Positions 25,272 to 38,520 of a DNA stretch of 64,000 nt are shown here, in pieces (positions within the stretch are counted from its first letter, which is position 1; each line of letters starts with the position of its first letter). The notes under the pieces were generated by a model. It was given only the letters and a program-made list of their open reading frames with translations, was not told the origin of the DNA and made no database searches. This DNA is from Apostichopus parvimensis. Taxonomy: Eukaryota > Echinodermata > Holothuroidea > Aspidochirotida > Stichopodidae. A program made the translations under genes and the position numbers. Where the stretch lies: assembly GCA_000934455.1 (NCBI GenBank), contig KN888322.1, positions 7,522-71,521 on the forward strand, written 5' to 3'.

Positions 25272-25569
25272 CTGTAAAGAGAAGAGATTTAAAGAAGGGA
25301 TAGCCGTTATGCGACCGGTTTGTGGTTGAATTTCAGTTGTGTAGAACTAAGAGTATGTAGCCTAGCCTTCCTATACGACATGCACTAGTTACTGACAGCA
25401 AGAAACATATAAACTGATTCGATACAGTAGGGTCTATAAGGTTGTACAATGTTAGAAATGAAAATAACATAAAAATAAAAATAAATGTAAGTTAAAACAC
25501 ACTTTAAAAGTATTACAAACTTCAAATAGAAATCAACAGATTTTTTCTTTCCCCAGAGAGAATACTAAC
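25272..25569 (-). other. short intron within PDZ2
   Basis: The intron is 298 bases, AT-rich, with no feature. Confidence 0.9.
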
Positions 25570-26171
25570 CTTTTGTCCGTATGGACTATCGGCCACCGTG
25601 AATCCAAAGCCATCTGGTCCTTTCACAAATTCAACAACAATTGTTTCTGGTTTAGGGAAGTGGGGTGGTGTCTGATCACCAGAGTAAGGCAGATTGACTG
25701 AGAGGGTTGGGGTTTTGGCCCTGTTCTCCTTTTCCATTTGCTCTTTCTTTGTCAAGTCCGGCAGTGACTTTGCGTGCGAATGCTTTAGGTTGTTTTCGTC
25801 TTTACGCTTCCTTGGTCCATGCCTCCGTCCCTCTCCATGTCCGAGACGGTTTTCCAGAGGCTCCATTTCTTCCTTACCGTTTCGGTGATTCTTTAAGTTC
25901 TCCACCGATAAACTACGGTTATTCCGCCTTTCCGGGAGTGGGGATGGACCTTCTTTATCACCCTGGGAGTCCTTGGGGCTCTTTGGCGGTTCCACGGCAT
26001 ATGTCGTGACGATATTTGTGTTTGGGTCGCTGGGGTCAAAAGGCAACGGATACCCACGACAGACGTCCAGAGTAACCTTTTCGCCCGGTGTGATCGTTTG
26101 GAATAATGTGACGACATCCTGGTGAGTACTTCCAAGAACTTTCCTGTCATTGACATAAACGAGGACATCAC
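25570..26171 (-). CDS. MAGI: MAGI exon: PDZ1 end, linker, PDZ2 start
   Basis: At 602 bases (phase 1 to 0) this is the longest exon. It finishes PDZ1 (GDVLVYVNDRKVLGSTHQDV, then VTLDVCRGYPLPFDP, a family hallmark). A ~135-residue charged linker follows, with a basic patch (GRRHGPRKRK) and the motif SLPDLT, equivalent to SVPDIT in vertebrate MAGI2. It then opens PDZ2 with IVVEFVKGPDGFGFTVADSP. The basic patch could act as a nuclear-localisation or lipid-binding element (inference). The acceptor is TTTCAG and the donor AAAAG|GTTAGT. Confidence 0.97.
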
Positions 26172-27141
<970 letters not shown>

Positions 27142-27299
27142 TTACATTTCCTTGGTCCATGTCTCAACCTTCTCACTACATAGCTAAAGATGCATTTAAT
27201 TCAAAAGATATTATTTTGTACATCCCTTCTCTTACACGAGCACTACCACAAAAAGACACTGAAAAACAAACTCATATTTTCTAGCTGAAATGAAATGAC

Positions 27300-27480
27300 A
27301 TTGTCCCTTAATATGCACATGAAACTGTCCCTAAATGTAAATGAAACTGTCCCTTATGCACATGAAACTGTCCCTAAATGTAAATGAAACTGTCTCAACA
27401 GAAAGCAACAGAAACTGTCTCTTATGCAAATGAAACACTCTCTTATGCTAATGAAACTGTCTATTATGCTAATGAATCTA
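27300..27480. repeat. ~19-bp minisatellite, ATGAAACTGTCCCTTATGCA type
   Basis: About nine imperfect copies alternate between CTTATGCACATGAAACTGTC-like and CTAAATGTAAATGAAACTGTC-like units. One copy holds the octamer ATGCAAAT (27424-27431). Confidence 0.85.
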
Positions 27481-28510
27481 CTGTAATCAGAGTATTGCAT
27501 CATGGCCACAATCTTCAGGTTCAACACGAAAGTGCTGCTTTCATTGCCTCTGTAAATACTCAGAGGTTGCTTTCCAGCAAACATATCCCCAGAAATATCA
27601 TTAATTGCATAATGAGACAAAGAGAAACACAAGATAGGACTATTTTTCAGCAAACAGTAACATTTTTGCATGCAAGAAGTTATAAGATATTCCATGCTAT
27701 ACATCTTTGAAACGGACATTACGATGTGAATTCATAATAATCATGCTGATCAAAATGTTGCAACGAATGTGACACATTTGAGATTATATTCAAGGCAAGG
27801 TCTAACAGCAATTAATTTATTATTAAAATGGCAAAATTCCGTCAAGAAAAAGGATTCATTTCCTCAAACCTAGGGGTCTCTAAGATACAATGTCTGCCAG
27901 TAACATTGTTTATTATATTGTATTATTATCTTATCCCCAAAATTTAAAATTTTCAGGGCAAATAAGAAAATCAAACACTGAACATTTCATTTCTTATTTC
28001 AAGACCAAAATCGTTTACTGTCAGTTCTGATATTTCTGTTTTTGAGGCAATACAAAGAGATGGGTAAAAATAATAACAAATATCAAATTAAAACAAATAC
28101 CTCCATTTCCATACAAAATTTCTATAATTACGAGTAAGAAAATTTTTTTCTTTCTAATATCGAGATATGGTATCTTACAGTTTCCTATTTAGCTGTTTCA
28201 AGAATCCAGAGCTAAATGCATTTATACAACTTCAACCTCAGCATTGCTTAAAATGTTCATTCTATTTAGGCTATAGATTCATAGATTGGATTGAAACTTA
28301 GTGTGACCCGCCACTCTGGGGAGAACAGACTAAGAAATTAATCAAGTAACTGCAGACTTTTCATCAAATGACACTGACGTTAAATTGATCAAATATCTAA
28401 TAACATGTCAAATCTTGACTGGCAGAATGACAACTCAGCAGCTTCTTTAGAAAGCAAAAATGCAATTTTGAATAACCGTCTGATCAAGAGTACAAGTAAA
28501 CCTTTCATGT

Positions 28511-28639
28511 GGGAAACCACTGTAGCTCGTACTAAGTCAAATTAGGAAACCGTGGTTGGTCGTACTAAGTCAATGGGAAACTGTGGTACGGTCTTACTAT
28601 TTCACTATGAAACCGTGGTAGGTCTTTACAAAGTCAATT
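28511..28639. repeat. ~33-bp tandem repeat, four copies
   Basis: Four units begin near 28511, 28544, 28575 and 28608. They share GGAAACCGTGG, then GGTCGTACTAAGTCAA. Confidence 0.8.
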
Positions 28640-30325
28640 GACTCTGAATGAAGATTGTACTCAGCTTCAAAAAAAAAATGTTCAATGCATTTGAGGAAAT
28701 GCTCAATGATAGAAGGTAATAATCTTGCTTATAGATGAATGATTTCTGAAAACCCAACTATCTTGCTCTATTTCCATGGCAACTGACTCTTTCTGAATCT
28801 TAGTAATGTATTTATGAATGATGCATTTTCTGAAATTAACATTTTTGCAATGTCTTTTCTATTCTTCATCCACAATGTAAAATAGTAAATAACTGATGTT
28901 AAAAAGAGGATCTGTGATGAAAATAACATTTATTGCAGACATGATCCTATGTGTTTCATTGATATGTCACACCATCTGGTCATTAGTTCAGAGCTTAAGG
29001 TAAATTTGAGGAGGGGTACGGCACATGCCCCATGGGTGGCTAAAAAATTGGGAAATGGGGGGGACCAACTGCACTTTAAGGACACAATGGTATAAATCTG
29101 TCTTTTTATAAGGACATTGAAGGAACAGTTCCAGATAATAGCTGACAATGTGATCCAAGAACAATGATGAGTTTAAAATGTAATCCAGGATAAAACTTAA
29201 TCCTTTGGCGACAAAATCTTACATTCCAGGCAGCCCTGCTGTTTTTGTGCTAAAAAATGTCTTGATTTCCTGATATATTAAAAGCTCTTTGAATTGCGAT
29301 GATATTAATTTGTTACTGAAAAAATCTACCATTTTGAAATATTTCAGTACATAGAAAGAGAACTGAATGATGGTATGACCAAAAAAGAGTGGCACTAGAA
29401 GAGGCTTGTGAACATGAAGGATACCAATAGCAAGAGCTTTTGATGGAACAAGTTTTGAAGAGCCCTGTGTTTGATGAAGAAACAAATAAAATGTTGTTTA
29501 CCATAGTCAAATAAAGTGTTATCTGTGTCAAGACTACAACAGTGTGTAGTAACAGAAGTCTCCTTTAAACCTCTGCCCCGATGCAAGAAGTGAATTCACA
29601 ACGAATTACAAAAACACACATTCATGATTACGACAGCTACATGAAAGAAAAGTTTCCAAAAGGGTTTTTTTTCTTTGGGGGGGATTTATATAACAGCCAT
29701 GCAAAGCTAAACAAAAGTACAAAGAACATGAACAGAAAGAGGAGGGGGGGGGGGCAAGGGTAGCAAGTGCTTCCTGTAATTTTGAGAAAAGTTACTACCA
29801 CACAGCTCAAAATTACATGTAGCACAGTTCTGCAATTCTTATAAGCCTTGCATTGTAGTATCATAGTTAAGCCTACCAACAGAAAAACCTCCCAACAAGC
29901 AATAAGCTGATAAGGATTGTAGTTCAAAACTGACTCGATTCAGACTGAATCGATCAGATAAAGGAGTTTGCAAGCGAAAGCAGAGAAGGTACTCTTTGAT
30001 ACCAAGTTAAAATTAGATTAAGGAGGGTGGCAGTAGACCATTATCGACTGAAAAAGCTTAGAATGGGTGTGCTAATAGGGATTTGCAGCAGTATGTTTCG
30101 AGTTAATCAAAACTACACAGCTCTTAAAACTTACGTGTGACACAGTTCCGCAGTCCTTACGAGCCTTATATAGTACTCATGCTTGGCAAAAAGATGTTTT
30201 GAACAGATCTATTTGCTAGTTTTGTAATGAAAGCATTTTAGACAGAAAACAGAGAAAGCACACCAAGCAGAAAACATCAACCAGGGGAGGAGGTGGAATC
30301 CAATCCTCCCCTTGCTTTTAGCTAC

Positions 30326-30495
30326 CTGATGTGGTATAATAGCTACCGTTTTCCGACGCTTCTTTGGACGGCTGTGTCTTGACTTCTTCGACGCTAGTCT
30401 GTGAAACAGTTTCGGGAAACTTTGGCCCCGGTTTCTGGCCGTTCGCTGTTCCATTCTTCACGGGGCTGTCGTACTGGGTCTTGCGGTTGACGTGA
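30326..30495 (-). CDS. MAGI: MAGI exon: WW2 end and linker to PDZ1
   Basis: This 170-base exon (phase 2 to 1) completes WW2 with DHVNRKTQYDSPV, the equivalent of vertebrate DHINRKTQYENPV; the usual second Trp is Tyr, as in other MAGIs. A ~43-residue Lys/Pro/Thr/Ser-rich linker (KNGTANGQKPGPKFPE, EVKTQPSKEASENGSYYT) follows. The acceptor is ACCCAG and the donor TCAG|GTAGCT. Confidence 0.96.
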
Positions 30496-30957
30496 CTGGG
30501 TTTGGAAATAACAGAACATAGAATACATTTAATCGACCAAAACAAGAATACATGCATCCTTCAAAATATATGCAACCTGAAATTTTGACGATACCATTCC
30601 TTCTTGCTTTTTATCCTTCATTCTTTTCTTCGTAGCTTACTGAACAGGCCTGTCGTGGCTAACTTTTATGGGAGGCCCGATGGGAATGTTGTGATTTCAT
30701 TTTCGTTGGACAATATCAAGATTTTTCCCAGAGCTAATTCAAATGGTCTTCTGCGTAAATTCATTTAGCCTTACTTTACACGTTTGATAACCTTTGTTCT
30801 GACAAATATAAAAATAAGTCCAGGATGTCTGAATGACTAACGGCAAACTAAATCTACTAACTCGACCCTGTTTTTGTTTTAAAAAATCTCTAAAATTGTA
30901 TCAGCCAAAAAAGTGAAGTCATCATTTCATTCCTTTTAGAAGCCAAAAATAACTTAC
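30496..30957 (-). other. intron within WW2
   Basis: The intron is 462 bases, with no feature. It interrupts WW2 at the same codon at which the other intron interrupts WW1. Confidence 0.9.
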
Positions 30958-31015
30958 TCTATGAAGTAGGTGCCGTACTGTGGATCATTAATTCTTTCCC
31001 AACCGTAGGGTAAAT
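30958..31015 (-). CDS. MAGI: MAGI exon: WW2, first half (58 bases)
   Basis: The exon reads DLPYGWERINDPQYGTYFI (first residue split with the previous exon), the first two strands of WW2. It aligns to vertebrate ELPYGWEKIDDPIYGTYYV. The acceptor is TTCACAG and the donor ATAGA|GTAAGT; phase 1 to 2. With the next exon it makes 228 bases, so WW2 can be removed in frame. Confidence 0.97.
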
Positions 31016-32940
31016 CTGTGAAAAAGCAATAAAAAAGGTCGAATGAGTCCGACAAATTTAGCCTTAACACCGAATTGTTAATTAAACTGGAGCATCGATT
31101 CATGTAGTTATCTTACATCACATGGAAAGACCAATACATAAAGATCACAATATGTTTATATTTTCCCAGCACCTAGTTGTGTTGGCAGTAGGATTCATTT
31201 TCTTGCAAAATATTTGCTGCCCTGAAATAATGCATGACAAATCAAGAAACTAAATCTGCCACTTTTCAGCTTAAAATCAAGAAGGGGTTTATATCACCAG
31301 TTGTCAAAATAAAAGTGTGACATTATATAGTTATGACCTACATATTTGACTGTGACCTTACTCTAGTCCCCTAAACTCTCTGTTTTTTGTGGTTGTTGTA
31401 GTTTTTATTGTAGTTATTCGTTCAATGATTTAGATTTTTTTATTGGGGGGGGGGGTAGGGGTGCCTAGTTTGTACTAGTCTGTCATGTGTTTTTTTTCTA
31501 TTGCATTCCTGGTTAGTTTCAGCTCAGCATTATAAAAGCGACCATAAAGCCAAAGCAAGCACAAACATGTAACTTATGACATCAATATTGGTTGAAAGCA
31601 TGCTCAGTCTGTGTTCCTATTGCAACATCATAACCACGAAGGATGTCACAAAAACAACTAAAAAAATAGTAAATGGTTGATAATAACTGTGAGAGTAACA
31701 TTTATATGATGCAGGTCATACAACACTGTAGTATAGTCACACTAACACCTAGACTGGGCATTTTGAGGCTCTGTAGGGACAATTTGGGATTGATACAAAA
31801 TCCCTCCTTTATGTTTAATTTTGATAGTCTATACCTTTGTATTTTTTTCTTTCAAGTAATACATAGTTAAGTCATGCCCTATTGTGTAGTAGGTAACCGC
31901 TATTGTGTTGTAGGTTTTAACCCTTTGCAGTCAAAGGGCATTCCTCCATTGTTCTACTTTTTTGACAAATGTTAACCACTCCCCTTGAAAATGAAGCAAA
32001 TACAACAAAAGAAGTATTTATCAACTAGCTGTAAGTGTTAAAGTACATACCTATAGACACTTTAAACCAGACTACACACTTGACAATATAATCCCTGTAT
32101 CAGACTTGCTGGTATGTGTAAAGGTATGTTTATGAAAGACACCTTCAAATATGCTAAATATGTAGTGTGTGATCATAGGTAATTTTTCCAAACCAACTTG
32201 GATGATGACACCTCTAAGGCATCAGCAGCACCCCAGGTTTAATAGAGATCACTCCACTCTCAGACAATAAACCCCCCCCCCCCCAAAAAAATGTGCTGAG
32301 ATTGGTTGTCTGATTCCCAGGATTACCAATGAAGCAACAAGTATCAGGAGCAATCTTGGATATAAACACACTATCTGTTCCTACCGTAGGAGCAGCAAAT
32401 TTGCATTTTAAATATAATATCGTTTAATAACTTCCAAGTGTCTGAGCCCCAAAATGGCACATCACCCCATCGAGTCATTGTGTAGGTATGAATTATTGTA
32501 AAAGATGATTTTCATAAAATTGTGAACAGATAGAAAGACATACAGACAGACATATAGTTTCCAGATAACTATATGGGATCACTGATGCTTCATATATATA
32601 TGTTAGTAGGAACTTTACCCTGTAACAGCTCATTAAATCAGTTGATTGAATCTTGTCAGAGTGCAGCAACAAAATTGAAACATGTGAGTCTTATTCTACC
32701 TTGACTCACTGCATATTCCAACTTTTTAATCTTGTCAGAGTGCAAGCAACAAAGATTGAAATTTGTGAGTCATACTCTGCCTTGACTAACTGCATCTGCC
32801 AACTTTTTAATCTTGTCAGAGTGAAGCAACAAAGATTGAAACATGTGTGTCATTATTCTTCCTTGACTAACTGCATATTCTGACTTTTTAATCTTGTCAG
32901 AGTGCTGCAACAAAATTGAAACATGTGAGTCGTACTCTAC
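31016..32940 (-). other. intron between WW1 and WW2
   Basis: The 1.9-kb intron has poly(G)/poly(C) runs near 31445 and 32272. Its upstream edge is the 80-bp donor-carrying array at 32651-32963. Nothing else was recognised. Confidence 0.85.
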
Positions 32941-32963
32941 CTTGACTAACTGCATCTTCCGAC
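32651..32963. repeat. ~80-bp tandem array carrying a copied splice donor
   Basis: Four head-to-tail units begin at 32651, 32730, 32811 and 32892. The last includes the genuine donor (32935-32940) and about 23 bases of the WW1 exon's end. On the minus strand the copies at the donor position read GTAGAA (unit 1), GCAGAG (unit 2) and GAAGAA (unit 3), against the genuine GTAGAG. One decoy therefore keeps GT, one has a GC-type donor and one has lost it. Confidence 0.93.
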
Positions 32964-33098
32964 CCTTTAGATTTCTTCTCGTCTTCTTCTTCTTCTTCTT
33001 CTTGTTCCTTTTCTTTTTCTTCTTCTTCTCCCTCCTCACCCTCCTCGTCCTGGTTTTCATCTCGAGGATCGTGCCATTGGGTAACTTCCCTCTCGTGA
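32941..33098 (-). CDS. MAGI: MAGI exon: WW1 end and acidic linker
   Basis: This 158-base exon (phase 2 to 1) completes WW1 with DHEREVTQWHDPRDENQ, including the second conserved Trp and Pro. About 30 residues follow, almost all Glu, Asp or Lys, encoded by GAA/GAG runs, ending KSKGSEDAVSQ. The acceptor is CGTCGTAG and the donor TCAAG|GTAGAG. The GA-rich codon run is microsatellite-like and prone to length change in multiples of three. Both flanks are tandemly duplicated in the introns. Another frame through the same stretch is open and Lys/Arg-rich but does not continue the WW domain. Confidence 0.94.
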
Positions 33099-36000
33099 CT
33101 ACGACGAACAGATGGAAGAGAGAGGCGTTTACAGAAATATGTAACAAACTACCTGTCATACTTTGTGAGCAGTTTAACATGTATTAATGACACCCACTTA
33201 CAGAAAGAAAGAAATGCGAAGGAGTCATCTGTTTTTCAATGACTCCATCGAGCATAAAATATAGCCTGACATGACCTACACTTGCTGCTTTTTACGAACA
33301 GATGGAAGAGAGAGGCGTTTACAGAAATATGTAACAAACTACCTGTCATACTTTGTGAGCAGTTTAACATGTATTAACGACACCCACTTACAGAAAGAAA
33401 GAAATGCGAAAAAGGTCATCTGTTTTCAATGACTCGATCGAGCATAAAATATAGCCTGACATGACCTACATTTGCTGCTTTTGACTTGTTCATTCTGTTA
33501 CCCGACGCAGCACCTAGGCCCTCAAATAAACGACACATCTCTTCTAAATTGACTGAATATTTTAAGAATGTTCCTCAGGTATATTTCTATGCCAGTCTGG
33601 CAACTCTTTCTGTTTGTTTGCGCTTCCACTCTGTTGTTTCGAAAGTTGGATTGAAATTCCATCATTGTAACATCGATACAATGACTGAATTAGTGCAATG
33701 AACTGGTAACGATTTTTATATTTGTGCGTCGCACCCATTATTTGCATAAAAGGGGACGGGCTGTTCCGTTAACGGTAGAATAAAGTCAACCTTGTCGTAT
33801 CCATGCTAGACAGATGCCACAGATAACAGATGTCTATCTCAAAAGTAATAATAATAATAAATAAATGTTGTCTGTTATAATCATAATATAATTATAATTA
33901 TAAAATAATTAGCAAACTAAGTGATACACATTATGTAGGCTCTGGTTGAAATGAAAATGTGAATAGGGGCCGCAAACCCAACCATCACGTTTAATTTATA
34001 CGACAGAGATCTTTGTGAAGAACAACTCCCTCAAAGTGCTGAGAAAAATCCTTCTCCGTTTAGGAGATATCCTAATTGAAGAGTTGTGTCTGGGAGCTGC
34101 CATTTTGTAAATCTGTGATGTCATATTAGTGTCATTAGGATCTGAAACCTTTTACTTTTCTCTTTGTTTTTCTTGTCATATATTTTGTAAGTAGGATGTT
34201 AACAGAGTTGACACTGAAAGCAATGCTACCATTAGGTCATGATACAAAGAGAGTCAAAGCTTTATATTTAGCAAAATTGCAAAAGCCATCTCCATAACAG
34301 AAAATAAACTTTATAATAAATAGAGCAAAACATTAACAACTTGAAGCAAATGTGGCTCGATGATGTCATATTTAGACTTGATCAAGCCTTCATCCTTCTG
34401 TGTGAAGGAACATGCAATCCATGAAATGTCCCAAATGCAATAGTATCTACCTCAGCTGTTTAGGGAGGGTTGTTCAAGACAGTTATCGCTTTCACTATCA
34501 CAAGTGACGATGAATGACGGGTGGGTATGTGTTTCCATTAAGGCAAAGACAAGGCATTTGAAAATTGTTTTCTTTGTTTTGGCAAGATACGTGAAGAAAC
34601 AGGGGAGGAGCCAAAGGGACACGGAATAACTATAGAGTCAAACATTTCAAAGCCCAAACCAGCATCCCCTGCCCCCCCCCTCCCCAGCCCTTACCGTATC
34701 CTTATGGATGGTAAATCAAACCAGATGTCAGTTGGCAAAGTTTCATACATTTGATTATTGCTATCTTTCACAATCGAAAGAATCGTAAAAATACTGCCCT
34801 GGATTTGAAAATTGAAGGTAGTGGAGTTCTTATGAGCCGATCAGTGTTCTTTCATTTTAATTATGTCACATTGAAAAAGTCCTAAACTGTGCAACTGTAT
34901 TGCTTTCACAGACTAAGGATAAAACTCAACGGAAACCAGCCTTTAGGTCGAAACAATAAGGAGTCCCAAAGCTGCTTCTTTTAGAGTAAGAAACCTCCTT
35001 ATAGTAATCCCTATGACAAACTGTGAACATATTACCGTGGAAACCTACAGTATAAAGCTATTACCATGTCACAGTCACTTGTGTCTACGCCTCACTCACG
35101 CCTTTAATAAAGTTTATTCAACTGTTCATAACTAGCAATCCATTGTCAGAACCTGTTAAGCCGAGACACTGCTAGTATCAAAACGGTGACAATAAAAGAA
35201 AATGCATTGTAAGTGATGTACACTACTAATAAACAGATTTGGGGGCCAACTCCCAACACAACTTAGTCACCAAAAATTTCCTTAATTAACATTCTGACAA
35301 ATCCCACTGGTCAGTACAGTAAGTTTCCTTCTTTTGAAGCACATTTTACATCAAAACCAGCTTGTAAAATTTAATTTATAAAAATTACACTGTTGGGCTT
35401 TAATCTTAGAAACCTAGTACTGACAAAGGTATATCTTTCCATATGAGATCCAACAAAGCTGAACTTATTGACCTAATAGCCTATTTACAAAGCAAACAGA
35501 GTTTTGACCATTGACAAGCTTGCGAAGACTTTTGACGAAGCAAAAAAATCACGATGAAGACATTTATTAAGAGACATCTTTATGTTCAGGATGAGAATTC
35601 ACTAGGCTGAACTGGTCAAGTTAGCCTGCTTTCATTGTTTTCCAGCTTTGGACGATTAGTTACCTCAAATAACCCTTTGATCTCCACCAAAAAATATTGG
35701 TATCCAAGAATTCCAAAACATGCACTTTACCACAGAACTATAAAATTCATCAGTAGTGCACTTGTGGAATAAGCTTGCTTTACAAGGTTTTCATATTTTT
35801 GGCCACTGATGACCTCAATTGACCTACACCACTAACAAGCATGGCCATCTACAGTTCACACAAGCTGGACACGGTGAGTTATTGGGCTTTAATATAAACC
35901 ATGACATCGCATACACACACAACACACTGATTAAGTACATATACATGCCATCACCAATGCATAGGTTCTTTTTGCCTTTGGCAAGGAATAAAAGACAGAA

Positions 36001-37002
36001 AGGCTGTTAACATACCCAGAAAACTGTGAATAATTAACTCTCACTTTAATTTCAAAAATGTCTGTGCTTCTTTGAAGGACAATATTCTTGGAAAAAGACA
36101 ATTAGATTGAATAATCAGCATTCTTTCTGTTTTTGTTTTAAATTCATTGAGTCTGCATTCCCCATCTAACAATTTTAACTTTTCCATTTATTTAGGTGAT
36201 AAATGAGCCCAAGAAAAGGGTAATTATTAATGACTCCAGTTACCTAATTATTATTTATAACCTGTCATTGGGGCAAAAAAAACTTTTCTAACATAAAATT
36301 TAAAGCTAATTATAATAATAAACGCCGTCAAAATCTCTTCGCACATTGCCCGCCTACTGTGTAAAATAATCAAATCACATTTTACTGGTAACTAACTACA
36401 TGCTAAGAATGACAACTTTTGAAGCAAAGCTTTGCTGTGGGTGTTTGACACACTGCTGACGAGTTTTGTAATACCAGGCCTGCCCCGTGAATAATGGATA
36501 CATGGGATACTAAGAAGAATGTACTTCTGCCTTCAAACTGATTTGAGCACATTCATCCTAAAGTGGTCGTTCACATCTAAATCATGATCAATTTTGGAGA
36601 TTCAGAATCTTTTTGTCTTTTCTTCGTTCTTTCACTCCAAAAACTCAACGTGACAACTGGCTTGGGTGTTAATGGTTCTCATCTACTGTTGACATTTCAA
36701 AGTCTAAGAAGTATCTACAAACTCCGAACAAGCATGGACTACACGTCCTCCCCCAGCCCCCCCCCCCCCCCCCAAAAAGTGCTTAGAAGTAATACCATTT
36801 AATGGACTTCCTTTATCCATTCAAATCTCTCTAAGGATATATACATGCAATACAGTCTTTTCAATTCTTTTATATTTTATTAACAAAAATTGGTGATATT
36901 TTAGCATTTTTTGTAGATCAGATTGCATATATACATGTAAAGAGGAGACAGTTATTTAAGATAAGTGACATAAATGCTAAATTTGTCTGAATTTACACTT
37001 AC
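33099..37002 (-). other. intron within WW1
   Basis: The 3.9-kb intron begins (gene 3' side) with a 190-bp tandem duplication. It has a poly(C) run near 34674 and a TAATAATAA microsatellite near 33848. No further exon was recognised. Confidence 0.8.
33104..33482. repeat. 190-bp tandem duplication next to WW1 acceptor
   Basis: Two copies start at 33104 and 33294 with ACGAACAGATGGAAGAGAG and run with few differences to 33293 and 33482. The first begins about five bases from the WW1 exon acceptor, so the polypyrimidine and branch region of the intron is duplicated while the AG itself is not. Confidence 0.92.
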
Positions 37003-37198
37003 TCAATGTAATATAGATCTCCATCCTCAGTGAAGCTTATCTCCCAGTTACTTGTAAGGGGTCCATATTTGTCCTCCAACTGCTTGATCTGTTTCTGCCT
37101 GTCTTCATCTTCAACGTCTACCGTAGTTGAATTCAGGGTGGTGGCATCGATGGTGGACTTATTCCTCTGACGTTTTCCAGCAGATGACGGTGTTGCAC
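37003..37198 (-). CDS. MAGI: MAGI exon: linker and WW1, first half
   Basis: This 196-base exon (phase 1 to 2) begins GATPSSAGKRQRNKSTID, matching the MAGI2 motif GATPSAEGKRKRNKS after the GuK region. It then has an acidic stretch (VDVEDEDRQKQIKQLE) and starts WW1 with GPLTSNWEISFTEDGDLYYI. The first Trp and the Tyr-Tyr binding pair are present; Pro of the LPxxWE start is replaced (LTSNWE). The acceptor is TTTTTAG and the donor ATTGA|GTAAGT. Confidence 0.97.
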
Positions 37199-37808
37199 CT
37201 AAAAATATGCAAATTCAGTACCGTGAAGAACAGTGTTTATTCAGATTTGTACTACAGAAATCTTTGATGCTATCCTTCACTCTCCAACATTTGGACTCAC
37301 TTTTGTTATGTGAAAAAATAAATAAAAAAATAAAAAAAGAAGAAAGGCAACAAAACCATGCTTACCTGACTTGGATGAAATCATCAAAGTTGGCTTAAAA
37401 TTCCCACTTTTTATGGAGTGAAATATTTTGGAGGGGTCAAAGTTTTTTCCTACTGAAACCTCCTCTTGAACAATAGCGATATGTTTTGGAATGAATTCAT
37501 GTTAAATGCACACTATACCAGAATACTCTGTCCTTGTTTTTTGTATTTTGCTATATATACATACATAGTTTACTTTAATGCAACATTGTTATGTTGAATC
37601 TCAAAATGGCTGTAACAAATGCCCAAACCTTCCAGTCTGCAAATCCTAGTGTTCTCTTCCCACTCATATCTAATATCTTGAACAAATATTGAATTATGCT
37701 TCGAAGGAGGTTATGTAAAATTCTACACTTTTAATGGAATACTTGTCTACTAGTTTGGCTTTATGTATTTTGCTATTTTTGCATCTAGTGTAAGCTCAAC
37801 ATTTCTGT

Positions 37809-38520
37809 GTTGGGTGTTAACACTGATGTAGCGATGCCAAACCTTCCAGGCTGCACCTCGTATCGATTTACGGTATTTGTCACAGTACGATGGTTTTCAC
37901 AAAAGTTAAATAATAGGGCACAACCAGACGCCAGGAATGAAAAAAGAAACAATGTTTTTGAATGGTTACAAGTATTTCAAAAAGTCATAAACAATATGCT
38001 AAATATATGCTATATATGTAAGTTAATAATGGCCACAGACATCAAAGCAAGACCTTTAGAGCTATGCGGTTTTGGCATAAGGGTTGTAACTTTGTACCAT
38101 TTTTGCCAAGCCATATAAATATTTGCACATAATTATACACCCTTCATATTCCTTTTGAGAGATGAGAGATTACAACTCTCAAATCACTGAATCCTCCTGA
38201 CGGATTGATGTCAACATTACTCCAATTAACCAGAGGAGTCACGGCCCACAAATCTCTTCAGTTTTGCGAAAAATTCAAGTTTTGTCTCAATTGATCATCA
38301 TTCTTAGTGTTGATATTTGTGGACTTTTTTGTGTCAAACCAGAATATGTTCTCTGGTAGCTTTAGTACATCTTTCCTTTATAAGTAATTAATACATACCA
38401 GATTGTGATTCAGTAGATCATGAAGAATATAATGAATAAACAATATAGTCATTAATATGTTACTTAATCATCTTAAAGACCTATGGTAACTTTGATGTAC
38501 AATCTGATCCAATGTGTGTT
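37809..38520. repeat. gap-flanking duplication, copy 1
   Basis: The 712 bases from GTTGGGTGTTAACACTGATG to CCAATGTGTGTT are repeated beyond the gap at 39011-39731 with a few percent of differences and small indels. The copy ends exactly where the Ns begin. Confidence 0.95.

Noticed and set aside
32770-33180. Lys/Arg-rich 136-codon minus-strand frame over the WW1 exon
   Set aside because: The neighbouring frame continues WW1 (TQWHDPR) and keeps phase with both adjoining exons; the basic frame is a shadow of the GA-rich codon run.
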